From: DATGMS01 sp035303945
GTDB lineage: Bacteria; Bacteroidota; Bacteroidia; Cytophagales; Cyclobacteriaceae
DNA: 64,000 nt
NCBI GenBank assembly: GCA_035303945.1
Contig: DATGQZ010000079.1
Location: 15,102-79,101, forward strand
Direction of reading: 5' to 3'
Both the position numbers and the translations under genes were made by a program. The first letter of the stretch is position 1; each line of letters starts with the position of its first letter. The notes below the pieces were generated by a model that saw only the letters and a program-made list of their open reading frames with translations, did not search any database and was not told where the DNA came from. Shown in pieces: positions 35,862 through 45,460 of this stretch.

Positions 35862-38285
35862 ATGAAATATCTTGGCTTCATAGTCTGCCTCATACTATCC
35901 GTAGCTTTGGCGGCTCTATTGTCCATGCCCATTGGACAGGTGCCTCCATTGGCCGCCCTACTTGACCCTTTTCGAGGATTCTGGCAAAATGCCTATAGTG
36001 AAGACCAACTTGCACAGGGACATTTAGATCTTCCAGGTCTTTGGGAGCCCGTAGAGGTGCTATATGATGAGCATCTTATTCCCCACATTTTTGCTAACAA
36101 CGAGCAGGACCTCTTTAGGGTACAGGGATATGTCACGGCCCAGCATAGGCTATGGCAAATGGAGTTTCAGACAATGGCGGCAGCGGGCCGAGTTTCCGAA
36201 TTCGTCGGACCTTTGGCATTGGGATTTGACCGGACCCAACGCAGGAAAGGACTGGGCTTTGGTGCTGAGGCCGGTTTGGCATTTATACAACAAGAAGATC
36301 CGGATACCTTTCTGCTGCTTGAGGCTTATGCCGAGGGGGTAAATCAATACATTTCTACCCTTACCGAAGCACAGTTGCCGGTGGAGTACAAACTTCTAAA
36401 CTATCGTCCTGAGCCGTGGAGCGCCTACAAAACCGTGTTGTTGTTGAAATATATGGCGGACATGCTTGTGGGGGATAAAGACCTGGAGTTCAGCAATCTT
36501 CGACAGCTCATTGGGGCAGAAATGATGGAAAAGCTTTTTCCTGATTTTCCTCTTGAAAATGATCCTGTAATTGAGCCATCCAAGAAATGGCAATTCAAGC
36601 CTATATTGGTCGTTGAGCCTGATCAAATGGTTTATCCAGACTCTACTTTGCTAGTAGAACCACTTCCTGTTCCTGAGCCGGGTATAGGCTCAAACAATTG
36701 GGCAGTGTCAGGCAAAAAGACGCGCAGTGGGAATCCCATATTAGCCAACGACCCTCACCTAAGCCTTAATATGCCTTCCCTTTGGTATGTCATGCAATTA
36801 ACCACGCCGGATTATTCAGTGAAAGGTGCTACCCTTCCCGGTGCATTGGGTGTAATCAGTGGTTTCAACGATGCCATTGCTTGGGGTGTGACCAATGCAA
36901 CGAGGGATCTGAGGGATTGGTACGCAATAACTTTTAAAGATGAGCATCGGGAAGAGTATTTATATGACGGAGAGTACAGACCCAGCGAAAGCAGGCTAGA
37001 GGAAATAAAAATTAAGTCATCCGATACTTACATTGATACGGTGATATATACCCATTATGGACCGGTGGTGTATGACAGAAACTTCAGAGCAAATGGGCAA
37101 AAGATTAATTTTGCACTGAGATGGACTGCCCATGAAGGCTCCAATGAGCAGAGGACTTTCTTAGATCTCAATCGGGGGAGAAATCACAGTGATTTTATCG
37201 CAGCATTAAACCATTTTGTAGCGCCAGCCCAAAATTTTGTGTTTGCCAGCAGGGAAGGGGATATAGCCATGAAGGTCCAGGGCAAGTTTCCGTTGAGATG
37301 GAAGGATCAGGGCAAATACCTGATGGATGGAAGTAAGTCCGCTTTTGAATGGCAGGGATTTATTCCTGCTGAACACAATCCAGCCACCCTTAACCCTGAA
37401 CGCGGCTTTGTCAGTTCGGCAAATCAGCATTCTGTAGATCCTTCCTATCCATACTATGTTTTTGACCATAGTTTCGAACATTACCGCAACCGAAGATTGA
37501 ATAGCAGGCTCAATGAAATGAAGAGGGTCACGATAGAGGACATTCAGGCGCTTCAATTCGACAATTACCATCTTCATGCCGCAGAGGCTCTCCCCGTTAT
37601 GCTGGAGTTGCTTGAGGGATCTTCCAGGCGCATAGATCTCCAGGATGAGGGACTGCTTACAAAGCTCAAAAGGTGGAACTTCTACACCGCGCCGCGCCAG
37701 ACAGAGCCGCCGCTTTTTGCAGAGTGGTGGAAGAGACTGGAGGAGAAGCTTTGGGGGAAGTGGAAGCATCCGGGAAGGCCGATCGTGTACCCTAACAGTT
37801 ATCAGACAACCCTGCTGCTCAGGGATGAACCGGATAGTGGAATTTTCGATGATCCAGAGACACCAGAAAAGGAAAATGCAGCCCATTGGGTTAGTCAAAG
37901 TTTCAGAGAAATGAGCGACTATTTTCAGGAGCGACTCGAAGCGGGCGAAGACCTTTCTTGGGCAGGATACAAAAAAACCTCCATTCAGCACCTTATTCCC
38001 AACTTTAAAGCCTTTAGCTATTTTGACATTCATACGGGAGGTGGAAGAGGTATTATCAATGCCACTTCGGAGCGACATGGTGCAAGTTGGCGTATGGTAG
38101 TGGAGCTGGGGGATGAAATAAAAGCCTTTGGAATATATCCAGGGGGCCAGTCAGGAAATCCGGGCAGTAAGTTCTACGGCAACTTCATCGAAAAATGGGC
38201 AGAAGGTCAATATCTCGATTTTCGCTTATGGGCTCAGGAAGAGGTAGAAAAGGCCATCATTCACACTACTTTCAATCCAAGCTAA
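35862..38285 (+). CDS. Penicillin acylase family protein (Ntn hydrolase)
   Basis: An 807-residue precursor with an N-terminal signal or membrane helix (residues 1-25). The alpha-chain region carries HIFANNEQDLFRVQGYVTAQ. The autoproteolytic site is GIGSNNWAVSG, where S277 would become the N-terminal nucleophile of the beta chain after removal of the linker that precedes it. NDPHLSLNMPSLWY follows as expected. Family members hydrolyse amide bonds in beta-lactams or acyl-homoserine lactones; the true substrate here is unknown, and quorum quenching is only a possibility. A small membrane protein gene follows four bases after the stop. Confidence 0.9.
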   Translation: MKYLGFIVCLILSVALAALLSMPIGQVPPLAALLDPFRGFWQNAYSEDQLAQGHLDLPGLWEPVEVLYDEHLIPHIFANNEQDLFRVQGYVTAQHRLWQMEFQTMAAAGRVSEFVGPLALGFDRTQRRKGLGFGAEAGLAFIQQEDPDTFLLLEAYAEGVNQYISTLTEAQLPVEYKLLNYRPEPWSAYKTVLLLKYMADMLVGDKDLEFSNLRQLIGAEMMEKLFPDFPLENDPVIEPSKKWQFKPILVVEPDQMVYPDSTLLVEPLPVPEPGIGSNNWAVSGKKTRSGNPILANDPHLSLNMPSLWYVMQLTTPDYSVKGATLPGALGVISGFNDAIAWGVTNATRDLRDWYAITFKDEHREEYLYDGEYRPSESRLEEIKIKSSDTYIDTVIYTHYGPVVYDRNFRANGQKINFALRWTAHEGSNEQRTFLDLNRGRNHSDFIAALNHFVAPAQNFVFASREGDIAMKVQGKFPLRWKDQGKYLMDGSKSAFEWQGFIPAEHNPATLNPERGFVSSANQHSVDPSYPYYVFDHSFEHYRNRRLNSRLNEMKRVTIEDIQALQFDNYHLHAAEALPVMLELLEGSSRRIDLQDEGLLTKLKRWNFYTAPRQTEPPLFAEWWKRLEEKLWGKWKHPGRPIVYPNSYQTTLLLRDEPDSGIFDDPETPEKENAAHWVSQSFREMSDYFQERLEAGEDLSWAGYKKTSIQHLIPNFKAFSYFDIHTGGGRGIINATSERHGASWRMVVELGDEIKAFGIYPGGQSGNPGSKFYGNFIEKWAEGQYLDFRLWAQEEVEKAIIHTTFNPS

Positions 38286-38289
38286 GGCT

Positions 38290-38691
38290 ATGAGGTTTTC
38301 ACTGTTATTTATCCTGTCAGCAATAGCAGCCTATTTTTTTGGGGCTTATTTACCCCACTGGGGTCTTATGGGTGTAATCGCACTACTTGCCGCTGTAGTG
38401 GGTGGGGGAGGCGCTATGGCTTTTTTTTCTGCGGCGATGGCTGTGGGAGCGGTGTGGTTTTTTGCCCCGTTAATCATTGTTGTACAAGCCGATTCTGACC
38501 TTCCTGCAAGGATGGCAAATATCATGGGTTTTGATAGCGAATTGGCTTTGTTTGGACTTACTGCACTGATAGGGTTTGTTTTGGGCGGTCTGGGAGCATT
38601 GACGGGTAACAGGCTAAGAAAACTGCTGGTCAAGGATATGGAGCCGGCAAAGGTTATTGTAGGCTACAGTCGACGACGAAGGTGGTGGTAA
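38290..38691 (+). CDS. Small hypothetical membrane protein
   Basis: A 133-residue protein with three or four hydrophobic helices separated by short loops, glycine-rich in the second (VVGGGGAM), and a basic C-terminal tail ending SRRRRWW. I do not recognise a family. It begins four bases after the penicillin acylase stop, so the two are probably co-transcribed and may act at the same membrane. Nothing in the sequence indicates a catalytic role. Confidence 0.65.
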   Translation: MRFSLLFILSAIAAYFFGAYLPHWGLMGVIALLAAVVGGGGAMAFFSAAMAVGAVWFFAPLIIVVQADSDLPARMANIMGFDSELALFGLTALIGFVLGGLGALTGNRLRKLLVKDMEPAKVIVGYSRRRRWW

Positions 38692-38864
38692 AGTCAATAT
38701 TCCCAAAGCTATTTTTTAATACATTCTAGCATTTTTTTTGAATGAGTTCGGGGGTAGACGGTTGTGGCAGCTTCTGTCTTGCTGCTATTTCCTTCGTTTT
38801 CCAATATTTAATGGTTAAATTGAAAGCAATCAGAGTTCTTTTTTATAGTTCTACATCTTGAAAA

Positions 38865-41045
38865 ATGGGAAAAACGATCATTGTTTCGAATCGCTTACCG
38901 GTAAGCTTGAGATTAAAGCAAGGAAAATTTGAATTTAAGCCTAGCGCGGGAGGGTTGGCCACAGGCTTAGGTTCTATCTACAAGGAAGGCGAGAACATAT
39001 GGATTGGATGGCCAGGTAATGATGTGGATAATCCCCAACAGCGAGAGGAAATTGTCAAGGAATTGCAGGTTTTGAAGATGGCGCCTGTCTTTTTGACAAA
39101 GAAAGATATTTCTGAATTTTATGAGGGTTTTAGCAACGAGACCATTTGGCCTGCTTTCCATTATTTTACCCAATATATAAATTATGACCCCAATCATTGG
39201 GAGGCTTATGTGCGGGTAAACAAGAAATTTTGTGATGCCATTTTAGAACGGGCCAATCCCGAGGATACCATTTGGGTGCATGATTACCAGCTTTTGTTGC
39301 TCCCCGGGATGTTGAGGGAGCGACTGGCTAATGCTACCATTGCATTTTTCCAACATATTCCCTTTCCATCCTATGAAATCATTCGAATGCTGCCATGGAG
39401 ACGCCAAATACTCAGCGGTATGGTCGGAGCAGATTTAATCGGATTCCATACCTACGATGACATGAGACACTTCCTAAGTGCTGCTGGAAGGCTTCTAGGA
39501 ATGAGGGATGAAAGCGGCTATTTGCAGGCAGACAACCGTCTGATCAATGTGGACGCTTTTCCAATGGGAATTGACTACGATAAATTTGCAGAGGCTGCCC
39601 AGGCATCTAAAACAAAGGAATATGTTAAGAAATTCAAACGATTTCTGGGTGATCAAAAGTTACTTATTACGATCGACAGGCTCGATTATTCTAAAGGTAT
39701 TCCGGAACGAATTAAAGCTTTCGACGCCTTTCTAAAGCAAAATCCGGAGTTCCACGGCAAGGTTTCAATGATAATGGTCGTGGTGCCTTCTCGTACCAAG
39801 GTAAAAAACTATCGGGAGCTGAAGGAGGAAATAGATACCTTGGTTGGGAAAATCAACAGTGAATTTTCAACGCTCAACTGGGTTCCCGTCCATTATTTCT
39901 ATAGAAGTTTCCCTTTTGAAGAGCTTAGCGCTTTTTACAGCATGTCAGACGTTGCTTTGGTAACTCCTCTAAGAGATGGGATGAATCTGGTTTGTAAGGA
40001 ATATGTTGCCAGCAAAAATGACCGGACGGGTGTATTGATTCTTTCAGAAATGGCTGGAGCAAGCAAAGAGCTTCAAGAAGCTATATTGGTAAATCCCAAT
40101 GATATGTCCCGTGTGGTGGCCGCCATTAAAGAAGCCCTAACGATGGAGAAGGAAGAACAAGTATCAAGAATCTCCTCCATGCAGGCCAGTCTCAGGAGAT
40201 ATGATATTTTTCAATGGGTAAATGTATTTATGGACCGGCTGAAAGATGTGAAGGAAAAGCAACGAAAGCTTCAATCCAAAGCGGTCGATAAAGCGGTAAT
40301 TAAGAAGCTAAAAGACGCTTACCAATCCGCGAGCAAAAGAATTTTGTTTTTAGACTATGATGGAACGCTCGTTGGCTTTAGGGGTAGACCAGAGGATGCA
40401 AAACCTGATATGGAAATCAGGGAACTGCTTTCTAGACTGGTAGCGCAGTCCCGGATAGTGATAATTAGCGGAAGGGATAGGGAGACCTTGGAGCGATGGT
40501 TTGAGGGATTGGAAGTGGACATGATCGCCGAACATGGGGTGTGGCTGAAGAAGCGCCATTCCCAAAAGGGGTGGAAAGCCTACGCCGATGTTGACGATTC
40601 CTGGAAGGAAGATATTAGGCAAATAATGGAATATTATGTCTTGAGAACTCCAGGGGCGTTCATTGAAGAAAAACACCATTCCCTGGTGTGGCATTATAGG
40701 AAAGTGGAAAGCGGTTTAGGTGATTTGAGGATGAGAGAGCTATTTAGTCATTTGAAGTATATGGCCAGTGGCTATAATCTGCAGGTATTAGAGGGGAATA
40801 TGGTGCTGGAGATCAAGCGGCCGGATATCAACAAGGGAAAGGCCGCAGGAGCTTTGCTGAAGGACCAGGATTATGATTTTATCCTGGCACTTGGAGATGA
40901 TTGGACGGATGAGGATACGTTTAAAGCTATGCCCGCACATGCCCATAGCATTAGGGTTGGCTATACCTACACCCAGGCTAACTATAATATCAAAAGCCCG
41001 GATGAGGTGCGGAGTCTGTTAACGGAATTGTCGCAAACGGTGTAG
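38865..41045 (+). CDS. Bifunctional trehalose-6-phosphate synthase/phosphatase (OtsA-OtsB fusion)
   Basis: A 726-residue fusion. The N-terminal GT20 domain (about 1-470) has VSNRLPVSL, the GGLATGL donor loop, WVHDYQLLLLPGMLRE, RLDYSKGIPERI and LVTPLRDGMNLVCKEYVASK, and makes trehalose-6-phosphate from UDP-glucose and glucose-6-phosphate. The C-terminal HAD phosphatase (about 485-726) has D497-Y-D499-GT as nucleophile motif, ISGRD and LGDDWTDEDTF, and removes the phosphate. Both active sites look complete, so the protein should make free trehalose. It is a single gene; UpxY converges on it from the right with a gap of 23 bases. Confidence 0.95.
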   Translation: MGKTIIVSNRLPVSLRLKQGKFEFKPSAGGLATGLGSIYKEGENIWIGWPGNDVDNPQQREEIVKELQVLKMAPVFLTKKDISEFYEGFSNETIWPAFHYFTQYINYDPNHWEAYVRVNKKFCDAILERANPEDTIWVHDYQLLLLPGMLRERLANATIAFFQHIPFPSYEIIRMLPWRRQILSGMVGADLIGFHTYDDMRHFLSAAGRLLGMRDESGYLQADNRLINVDAFPMGIDYDKFAEAAQASKTKEYVKKFKRFLGDQKLLITIDRLDYSKGIPERIKAFDAFLKQNPEFHGKVSMIMVVVPSRTKVKNYRELKEEIDTLVGKINSEFSTLNWVPVHYFYRSFPFEELSAFYSMSDVALVTPLRDGMNLVCKEYVASKNDRTGVLILSEMAGASKELQEAILVNPNDMSRVVAAIKEALTMEKEEQVSRISSMQASLRRYDIFQWVNVFMDRLKDVKEKQRKLQSKAVDKAVIKKLKDAYQSASKRILFLDYDGTLVGFRGRPEDAKPDMEIRELLSRLVAQSRIVIISGRDRETLERWFEGLEVDMIAEHGVWLKKRHSQKGWKAYADVDDSWKEDIRQIMEYYVLRTPGAFIEEKHHSLVWHYRKVESGLGDLRMRELFSHLKYMASGYNLQVLEGNMVLEIKRPDINKGKAAGALLKDQDYDFILALGDDWTDEDTFKAMPAHAHSIRVGYTYTQANYNIKSPDEVRSLLTELSQTV

Positions 41046-41068
41046 AAAACTTGAAATTTGATAAGCTT

Positions 41069-41575
41069 CTAGTCGGAAACCACTTCCAAAAACTTGTGGG
41101 GAACATTGACCAGCATGCTTTGGTTGATGCTTGGGATACGGATGATAAAATAATCTTTATTGCCTTTTTGTACACATTCCCCCTGAAACCCTTCCAAGGG
41201 TCCTCCAAGGATTTTCACTTGTTGCCCCAATGTAATATCACTGGTTTCGACTTCCACAGCTACACCAGTGGAGATGATCCTTTTTAGCGCTTCAATTTCA
41301 GACTCCCGCACCGTAGCGTGTTCACCAGCAAAATTTACAAATTTAACAGCTCCAGCTACCTGGAGGGATTCCCACAGCTTATCCTTGGTAGTATGAACAA
41401 AAATGTAGCCGTTGAAGAGTGGCTTTTGGATCTTCTTTTTGCGATCGCTCCATTGCCTGATCTCCTCTACAATGGGCAAGTACACTTCCAAACCTTTTTC
41501 TTTCAGTCTTTGCTCCACCTTTTTCTCCGATCGTGGAGCAGTGTACATGACAAACCACTGGTAATTGTTGCTCAT
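41069..41575 (-). CDS. UpxY family transcription antiterminator (NusG paralogue)
   Basis: A 168-residue NusG-like protein. The NGN domain spans residues 5-105, with WFVMYTAPRSEKKVEQRL and LFNGYIFVH, and a KOW domain follows (LGQQVKILGGPLEGFQG). Such paralogues bind RNA polymerase and let it read through long capsule or exopolysaccharide operons; in Bacteroides the UpxY proteins are encoded at the start of each operon. Here the gene is divergent from the polysaccharide genes that start at 41843, an unusual orientation for a cis-acting antiterminator. A strong promoter lies 16 bases upstream of the ATG. Confidence 0.9.
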   Translation of the reverse strand: MSNNYQWFVMYTAPRSEKKVEQRLKEKGLEVYLPIVEEIRQWSDRKKKIQKPLFNGYIFVHTTKDKLWESLQVAGAVKFVNFAGEHATVRESEIEALKRIISTGVAVEVETSDITLGQQVKILGGPLEGFQGECVQKGNKDYFIIRIPSINQSMLVNVPHKFLEVVSD

Positions 41576-41591
41576 CTTTATTTAATTTAAG

Positions 41592-41623
41592 CAAAAATAT
41601 ATTTTCTTTCGCCTAAAGCCAAA
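41592..41623 (-). promoter_or_regulatory. Consensus Bacteroidota promoter for the upxY-like gene
   Basis: On the minus strand TTTG (41620-41623), a 20-base spacer and TATTTTTG (41592-41599) match the full TTTG-N20-TAnnTTTG consensus with no mismatch. Confidence 0.75.
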
Positions 41624-41842
41624 TAGGAGAAATAGACGGGGAATAGGAACAGCGGGTATGACAATTGCGTTAACTTTGTAAAAGCATTGCGTGTCTGGCA
41701 TGTAGTCTTCATTTACGATAGAAGTATACAAGGGACGGACAATTTTAGGGGTCTTTTCTGCAAATACTTCGTCTAAATTAAAATCTACATGTTATAAACG
41801 TAAAACTTTCCTGACGTTAACTATTTAATTTTTGCACATTCA

Positions 41843-42838
41843 ATGAACATCACCAATGTAATTTTATCCGGTGGAGTGGGGAGTCGATTGTGGCCACTTT
41901 CCCGGAAATCAAAGCCCAAACAATACTTAGAGCTTTTTGATGGGCAATCTTTATTTGAGTTAACGGTCAAGAGGAACCAAGGAATTTGTGATGGGGTGCT
42001 TATTGTGGGCGGAAAAGATAATTATCAGTTGTCAAGGGATTGTCTTACAAGAACCAACATCGAGCGCTACATAGAGTTGGTTGAAGCTTGTCCACGAAAT
42101 ACCGCTGCAGCTATTGCATTTGCTGCCTTTGCTCTGGAAAAAGATGACGTTTTGTTAGTCACACCATCCGATCATCTTATTGAGGGACAGGAAAACTATG
42201 AAGCTGCCGTACGAGAGGCGTTGCGCTTGGCCAATCAAGGTAACTTGGTTACTTTTGGATTAATTCCGACTAGACCTGAGACGGGTTTTGGCTATATAGA
42301 ACATGACGGAAATGCGGTGGTTTCATTTAGGGAAAAGCCTTCGCAGCACTTGGCCGAGGAGTTCATCGCCAAGGGCAACTTTTTGTGGAACAGCGGTATG
42401 TTTTGTTTTACCGCGGGTGGTTATCTGCAGGAGCTTCAAAAATATGAGCCTGAAGTTTTTGAAAGGGCTAAACAAGCCTTCGATCGTGCCCAAGATGGAT
42501 TTTTACCTCTGGAAGAAAGCCTCCAGATCCCTTCCATTAGTATTGATTACGCTGTGATGGAGCGTTCTGACAAGATTAAGGTTGTTCCTGCTTCGTTTAA
42601 TTGGTCGGATATGGGTTCTTTCGAAGCTTTATACGAGTATATATTGCAGAATAAAGGCGCCATGTCTGGAAGTAATCTTTCTATCGGGACCGCTAAGCAC
42701 GTGGAATTTGTTGGTGTTGAGAACGTTATTTTGGTTGAAACGGAGGACGCAATTCTCGTTCTAAATAAAAATAAGGCGCAGGAGGTGAAAAAAGCCTACG
42801 AAAGACTAGAAAAGGAGAATCCCCAATTATTACAATAA
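41843..42838 (+). CDS. manC: Mannose-1-phosphate guanylyltransferase
   Basis: A 331-residue nucleotidyltransferase that makes GDP-mannose from GTP and mannose-1-phosphate. The N-terminal pyrophosphorylase signature is ILSGGVGSRLWPLSRKSKPKQ, followed by VTPSDHLIEG and FREKP; the C terminus retains a left-handed beta-helix-like piece but lacks the isomerase (cupin) half of the bifunctional ManC proteins. Mannose-6-phosphate isomerase and phosphomannomutase must come from elsewhere. It opens the polysaccharide locus and is followed by the two GDP-fucose genes, so GDP-mannose made here is mainly a precursor for GDP-fucose (inference). Confidence 0.93.
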   Translation: MNITNVILSGGVGSRLWPLSRKSKPKQYLELFDGQSLFELTVKRNQGICDGVLIVGGKDNYQLSRDCLTRTNIERYIELVEACPRNTAAAIAFAAFALEKDDVLLVTPSDHLIEGQENYEAAVREALRLANQGNLVTFGLIPTRPETGFGYIEHDGNAVVSFREKPSQHLAEEFIAKGNFLWNSGMFCFTAGGYLQELQKYEPEVFERAKQAFDRAQDGFLPLEESLQIPSISIDYAVMERSDKIKVVPASFNWSDMGSFEALYEYILQNKGAMSGSNLSIGTAKHVEFVGVENVILVETEDAILVLNKNKAQEVKKAYERLEKENPQLLQ

Positions 42839-42951
42839 GCTAACAGAACTCCTTACCTTTATGGCCGTAGATAGGGTGCATACCTCCAGATGATCTAAGT
42901 CGATTTGTCCCAGGTTCCTGTAAGCGAGGAGTTTGTAAATTTAATATTCAT

Positions 42952-43920
42952 ATGTCATTTATGCTGTCTTCATCATCAAAAATATATATTGCCGGCCATA
43001 GAGGAATGGTTGGTTCTGCTATTTGGCGAGCTTTGGAAGCCAAAGGTTATTGTAATTTAATCGGTAGATCCAGTAAAGAGCTTGACCTGAGAAATCAACA
43101 GGTGGTCACGGATTTTTTTGAAAGGGAAAGGCCGGAAATTGTGATCGATGCTGCAGCGAGAGTAGGAGGAATCTTAGCCAATAACAACTACCCCTATCAG
43201 TTTTTGATGGAAAATATGCAGATTCAGAACAATCTGATAGACTCTGCCCATCATTATGGTTGCGAGACTTTTGTGTTTTTGGGAAGTTCTTGCATTTATC
43301 CCAAACTTGCGCCTCAGCCGCTGAAAGAGGAATATCTGTTGACAGCTCCGTTAGAGCCCACCAATGAATGGTATGCTTTGGCAAAAATATCCGGGGTAAA
43401 GGCTTGTGAGGCCATCAGGAAGCAGTTTGAAAAAAACTTTGTGAGCCTCATGCCCACTAATCTTTATGGACCATATGACAATTTCGATCTGCAAACTTCC
43501 CATGTTTTGCCTGCAATGATTCGGAAATTCCATGAAGCTAAGGAAAATGGACATGCTCCGGTGATTTTATGGGGCTCGGGTACTCCCATGCGTGAGTTTC
43601 TTCATGTCGATGATATGGCGGATGCAGTTGTTTTTGCGCTTGAAAACAGGCTACACGACAACTTGTATAATATTGGAACAGGTAAGGATCTTACCATTAA
43701 GGCTTTGGCAGAAATGATTCAAAAGGTTGTTGGACATCAAGGCGAATTGATATGGGACAGCAGTAAGCCAGACGGAACGCCTCGAAAGCTGATGGATGTG
43801 AGCAAGATGGGTGAAGCGGGATGGACAGCCAAAATTTCGTTGGACACAGGAATCATGGCCACTTACCAATGGTTTTTGGAAAATGTAGACCGTGTTAAGG
43901 AAGTTAAATTGACCAACTAA
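42952..43920 (+). CDS. fcl: GDP-L-fucose synthase
   Basis: A 322-residue extended SDR that epimerises and reduces GDP-4-keto-6-deoxymannose to GDP-L-fucose. The NADP site is AGHRGMVGSAI; catalytic serine is in FLGSSCIYP, and the Y-x3-K pair is in EWYALAKISG. AARVGGILANNNYP is typical of the fucose synthase family. The start at 42952 adds a few residues before SSSKIYIAG compared with most homologues. It sits between manC and gmd; the product of gmd is its substrate, so the three genes form a complete branch from mannose-1-phosphate to GDP-fucose. Confidence 0.94.
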   Translation: MSFMLSSSSKIYIAGHRGMVGSAIWRALEAKGYCNLIGRSSKELDLRNQQVVTDFFERERPEIVIDAAARVGGILANNNYPYQFLMENMQIQNNLIDSAHHYGCETFVFLGSSCIYPKLAPQPLKEEYLLTAPLEPTNEWYALAKISGVKACEAIRKQFEKNFVSLMPTNLYGPYDNFDLQTSHVLPAMIRKFHEAKENGHAPVILWGSGTPMREFLHVDDMADAVVFALENRLHDNLYNIGTGKDLTIKALAEMIQKVVGHQGELIWDSSKPDGTPRKLMDVSKMGEAGWTAKISLDTGIMATYQWFLENVDRVKEVKLTN

Positions 43921-43999
43921 TACCGAGCGTTGGAAAAAAAGCGAAGATTTCTGAAGCTTCGCGTATAGAATAATTGACGAATAATATAGAGTTATACAG

Positions 44000-45139
44000 A
44001 TGAAAACAGCATTAATCACGGGTATTACTGGACAAGATGGCGCTTATCTGGCAGAGTTGCTCCTAGAAAAAGGTTATAAAGTTCATGGTGTTAAAAGAAG
44101 GGCCTCCCTATTTAATACAGACAGAATCGACCATTTGTATCAAGATCCTCACGTAGACAACCCAAGACTAGTTTTACATTATGGAGATCTAACGGATTCA
44201 ATGAATTTAACACGCATCATTCAGGAAACCCAACCCGATGAGATTTACAATTTGGCAGCCATGAGCCACGTGAAGGTGAGTTTTGACACACCTGAATACA
44301 CAGCAAATGCAGACGGAATAGGTACTCTGCGCATATTAGAGGCAGTAAGACTATTGGGGCTGGAGAAAAAAACCCGCGTTTATCAGGCGTCTACTTCGGA
44401 GTTATATGGCTTGGTGCAGGCTGTTCCCCAATCTGAGACTACCCCTTTTTATCCTAGATCCCCTTATGCGGTGGCTAAATTGTATGCTTATTGGATTACA
44501 GTAAATTATAGAGAAGCCTATGGTATGTATGCGTGTAATGGCATCTTATTTAACCATGAATCTCCCCTACGGGGTGAAACTTTTGTAACCCGAAAAATTA
44601 CTCGTGCGGTCGCCAAAATAGCATTGGGCTTACAAACTGACCTTTATATGGGAAACTTGGATGCAAGACGAGATTGGGGCCATGCCAAAGATTATGTAGA
44701 GGCGATGTGGAGAATTTTGCAGCAGGATGTACCAGAGGACTTTGTGATTGCCACCGGGGTCACTACGAAGGTGAGGGATTTTGTCAAAATGGCTTTTGCA
44801 CAAGTTGGGTTTAACATGCGCTTTGAAGGAGAAGGAATTGATGAAGTGGGCATTTTAGAGGCTATTAACGAGAATTTTACAAAAAATGGTTTAGAGCATG
44901 ATAAATTAAAGGTGAAGGTGGGGGATGTGTTGGTCAAAATAGACCCTGCCTATTTTAGGCCTACAGAGGTGGACTTGTTAATAGGTGATCCTTCTAAAGC
45001 ACAGAAGAAGCTGGGATGGACTCCAAAGTATAATTTGGCGATGTTAGTAGAAGATATGATGGCTTCAGACTTAAGACTATTTAAAAAAGACCTTCATTTA
45101 TTACAGGCTGGTCATACTATTTTAAATCAGGTGGAATAA
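44000..45139 (+). CDS. gmd: GDP-mannose 4,6-dehydratase
   Basis: A 379-residue extended SDR that converts GDP-mannose to GDP-4-keto-6-deoxymannose. Key segments are LITGITGQDGAYLAELLLEK (NADP site), the STSELYG catalytic threonine/serine-glutamate region and SPYAVAKLYAYW with the Y-x3-K pair; NHESPLRGETFVTRKITRA is diagnostic of Gmd. Fcl lies just upstream. A terminator follows the stop, so manC-fcl-gmd looks like one transcription unit separate from the export and assembly genes. Confidence 0.96.
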   Translation: MKTALITGITGQDGAYLAELLLEKGYKVHGVKRRASLFNTDRIDHLYQDPHVDNPRLVLHYGDLTDSMNLTRIIQETQPDEIYNLAAMSHVKVSFDTPEYTANADGIGTLRILEAVRLLGLEKKTRVYQASTSELYGLVQAVPQSETTPFYPRSPYAVAKLYAYWITVNYREAYGMYACNGILFNHESPLRGETFVTRKITRAVAKIALGLQTDLYMGNLDARRDWGHAKDYVEAMWRILQQDVPEDFVIATGVTTKVRDFVKMAFAQVGFNMRFEGEGIDEVGILEAINENFTKNGLEHDKLKVKVGDVLVKIDPAYFRPTEVDLLIGDPSKAQKKLGWTPKYNLAMLVEDMMASDLRLFKKDLHLLQAGHTILNQVE

Positions 45140-45460
45140 CATTTTTATCGTAGAAAAATAAAGGTCTATCCAGCATTGGACAGACCTTTTTGTTTTCTAC
45201 AATTGATCATTCAGAAAAGGGGCAAATGGTGATGAGAAGGGCTTGGCCCCATAAATCCCTGCACGACTGTGTTATTAAGACTGTAATGCTTACTTTTGTG
45301 GCGTTCTTTAGACATACGTTGTAATTAATAGAGACTGTTTCTATCTGGGACTGACGTGGCGAAGCTGTGGAAATTTGACGGACAAGCGGCCATAATTAAC
45401 ATCTTGTTTACAAATATTTGCTGTATTGTTCTTTAAAGCGTAAATTATATATCTGACTCT
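45140..45460. other. Intergenic region before the export gene, 321 bases
   Basis: After the gmd terminator, no coding signal is visible. The stretch must hold the promoter of the assembly and export operon. The best candidate is TTTG at 45417-45420 with TAAATTAT 20 bases downstream, a weak -7 match. No antiterminator target such as an ops-like hairpin is recognisable. Confidence 0.4.
45160..45191 (+). terminator. Rho-independent terminator after gmd
   Basis: AAAGGTCT pairs with AGACCTTT, with TCCA/TGGA as an inner stem, and ends in a T run. Confidence 0.85.

Noticed and set aside
37206..38078. A 290-codon open frame on the minus strand
   Set aside because: It lies wholly inside the penicillin acylase gene, whose protein is a clear family member; the antisense product has no recognisable domain.
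38967..39197. Minus-strand frame within the OtsA region
   Set aside because: Antisense shadow of a conserved GT20 domain.
41318..41590. Plus-strand 90-codon frame opposite upxY
   Set aside because: Antisense shadow; the NGN and KOW domains are on the minus strand.
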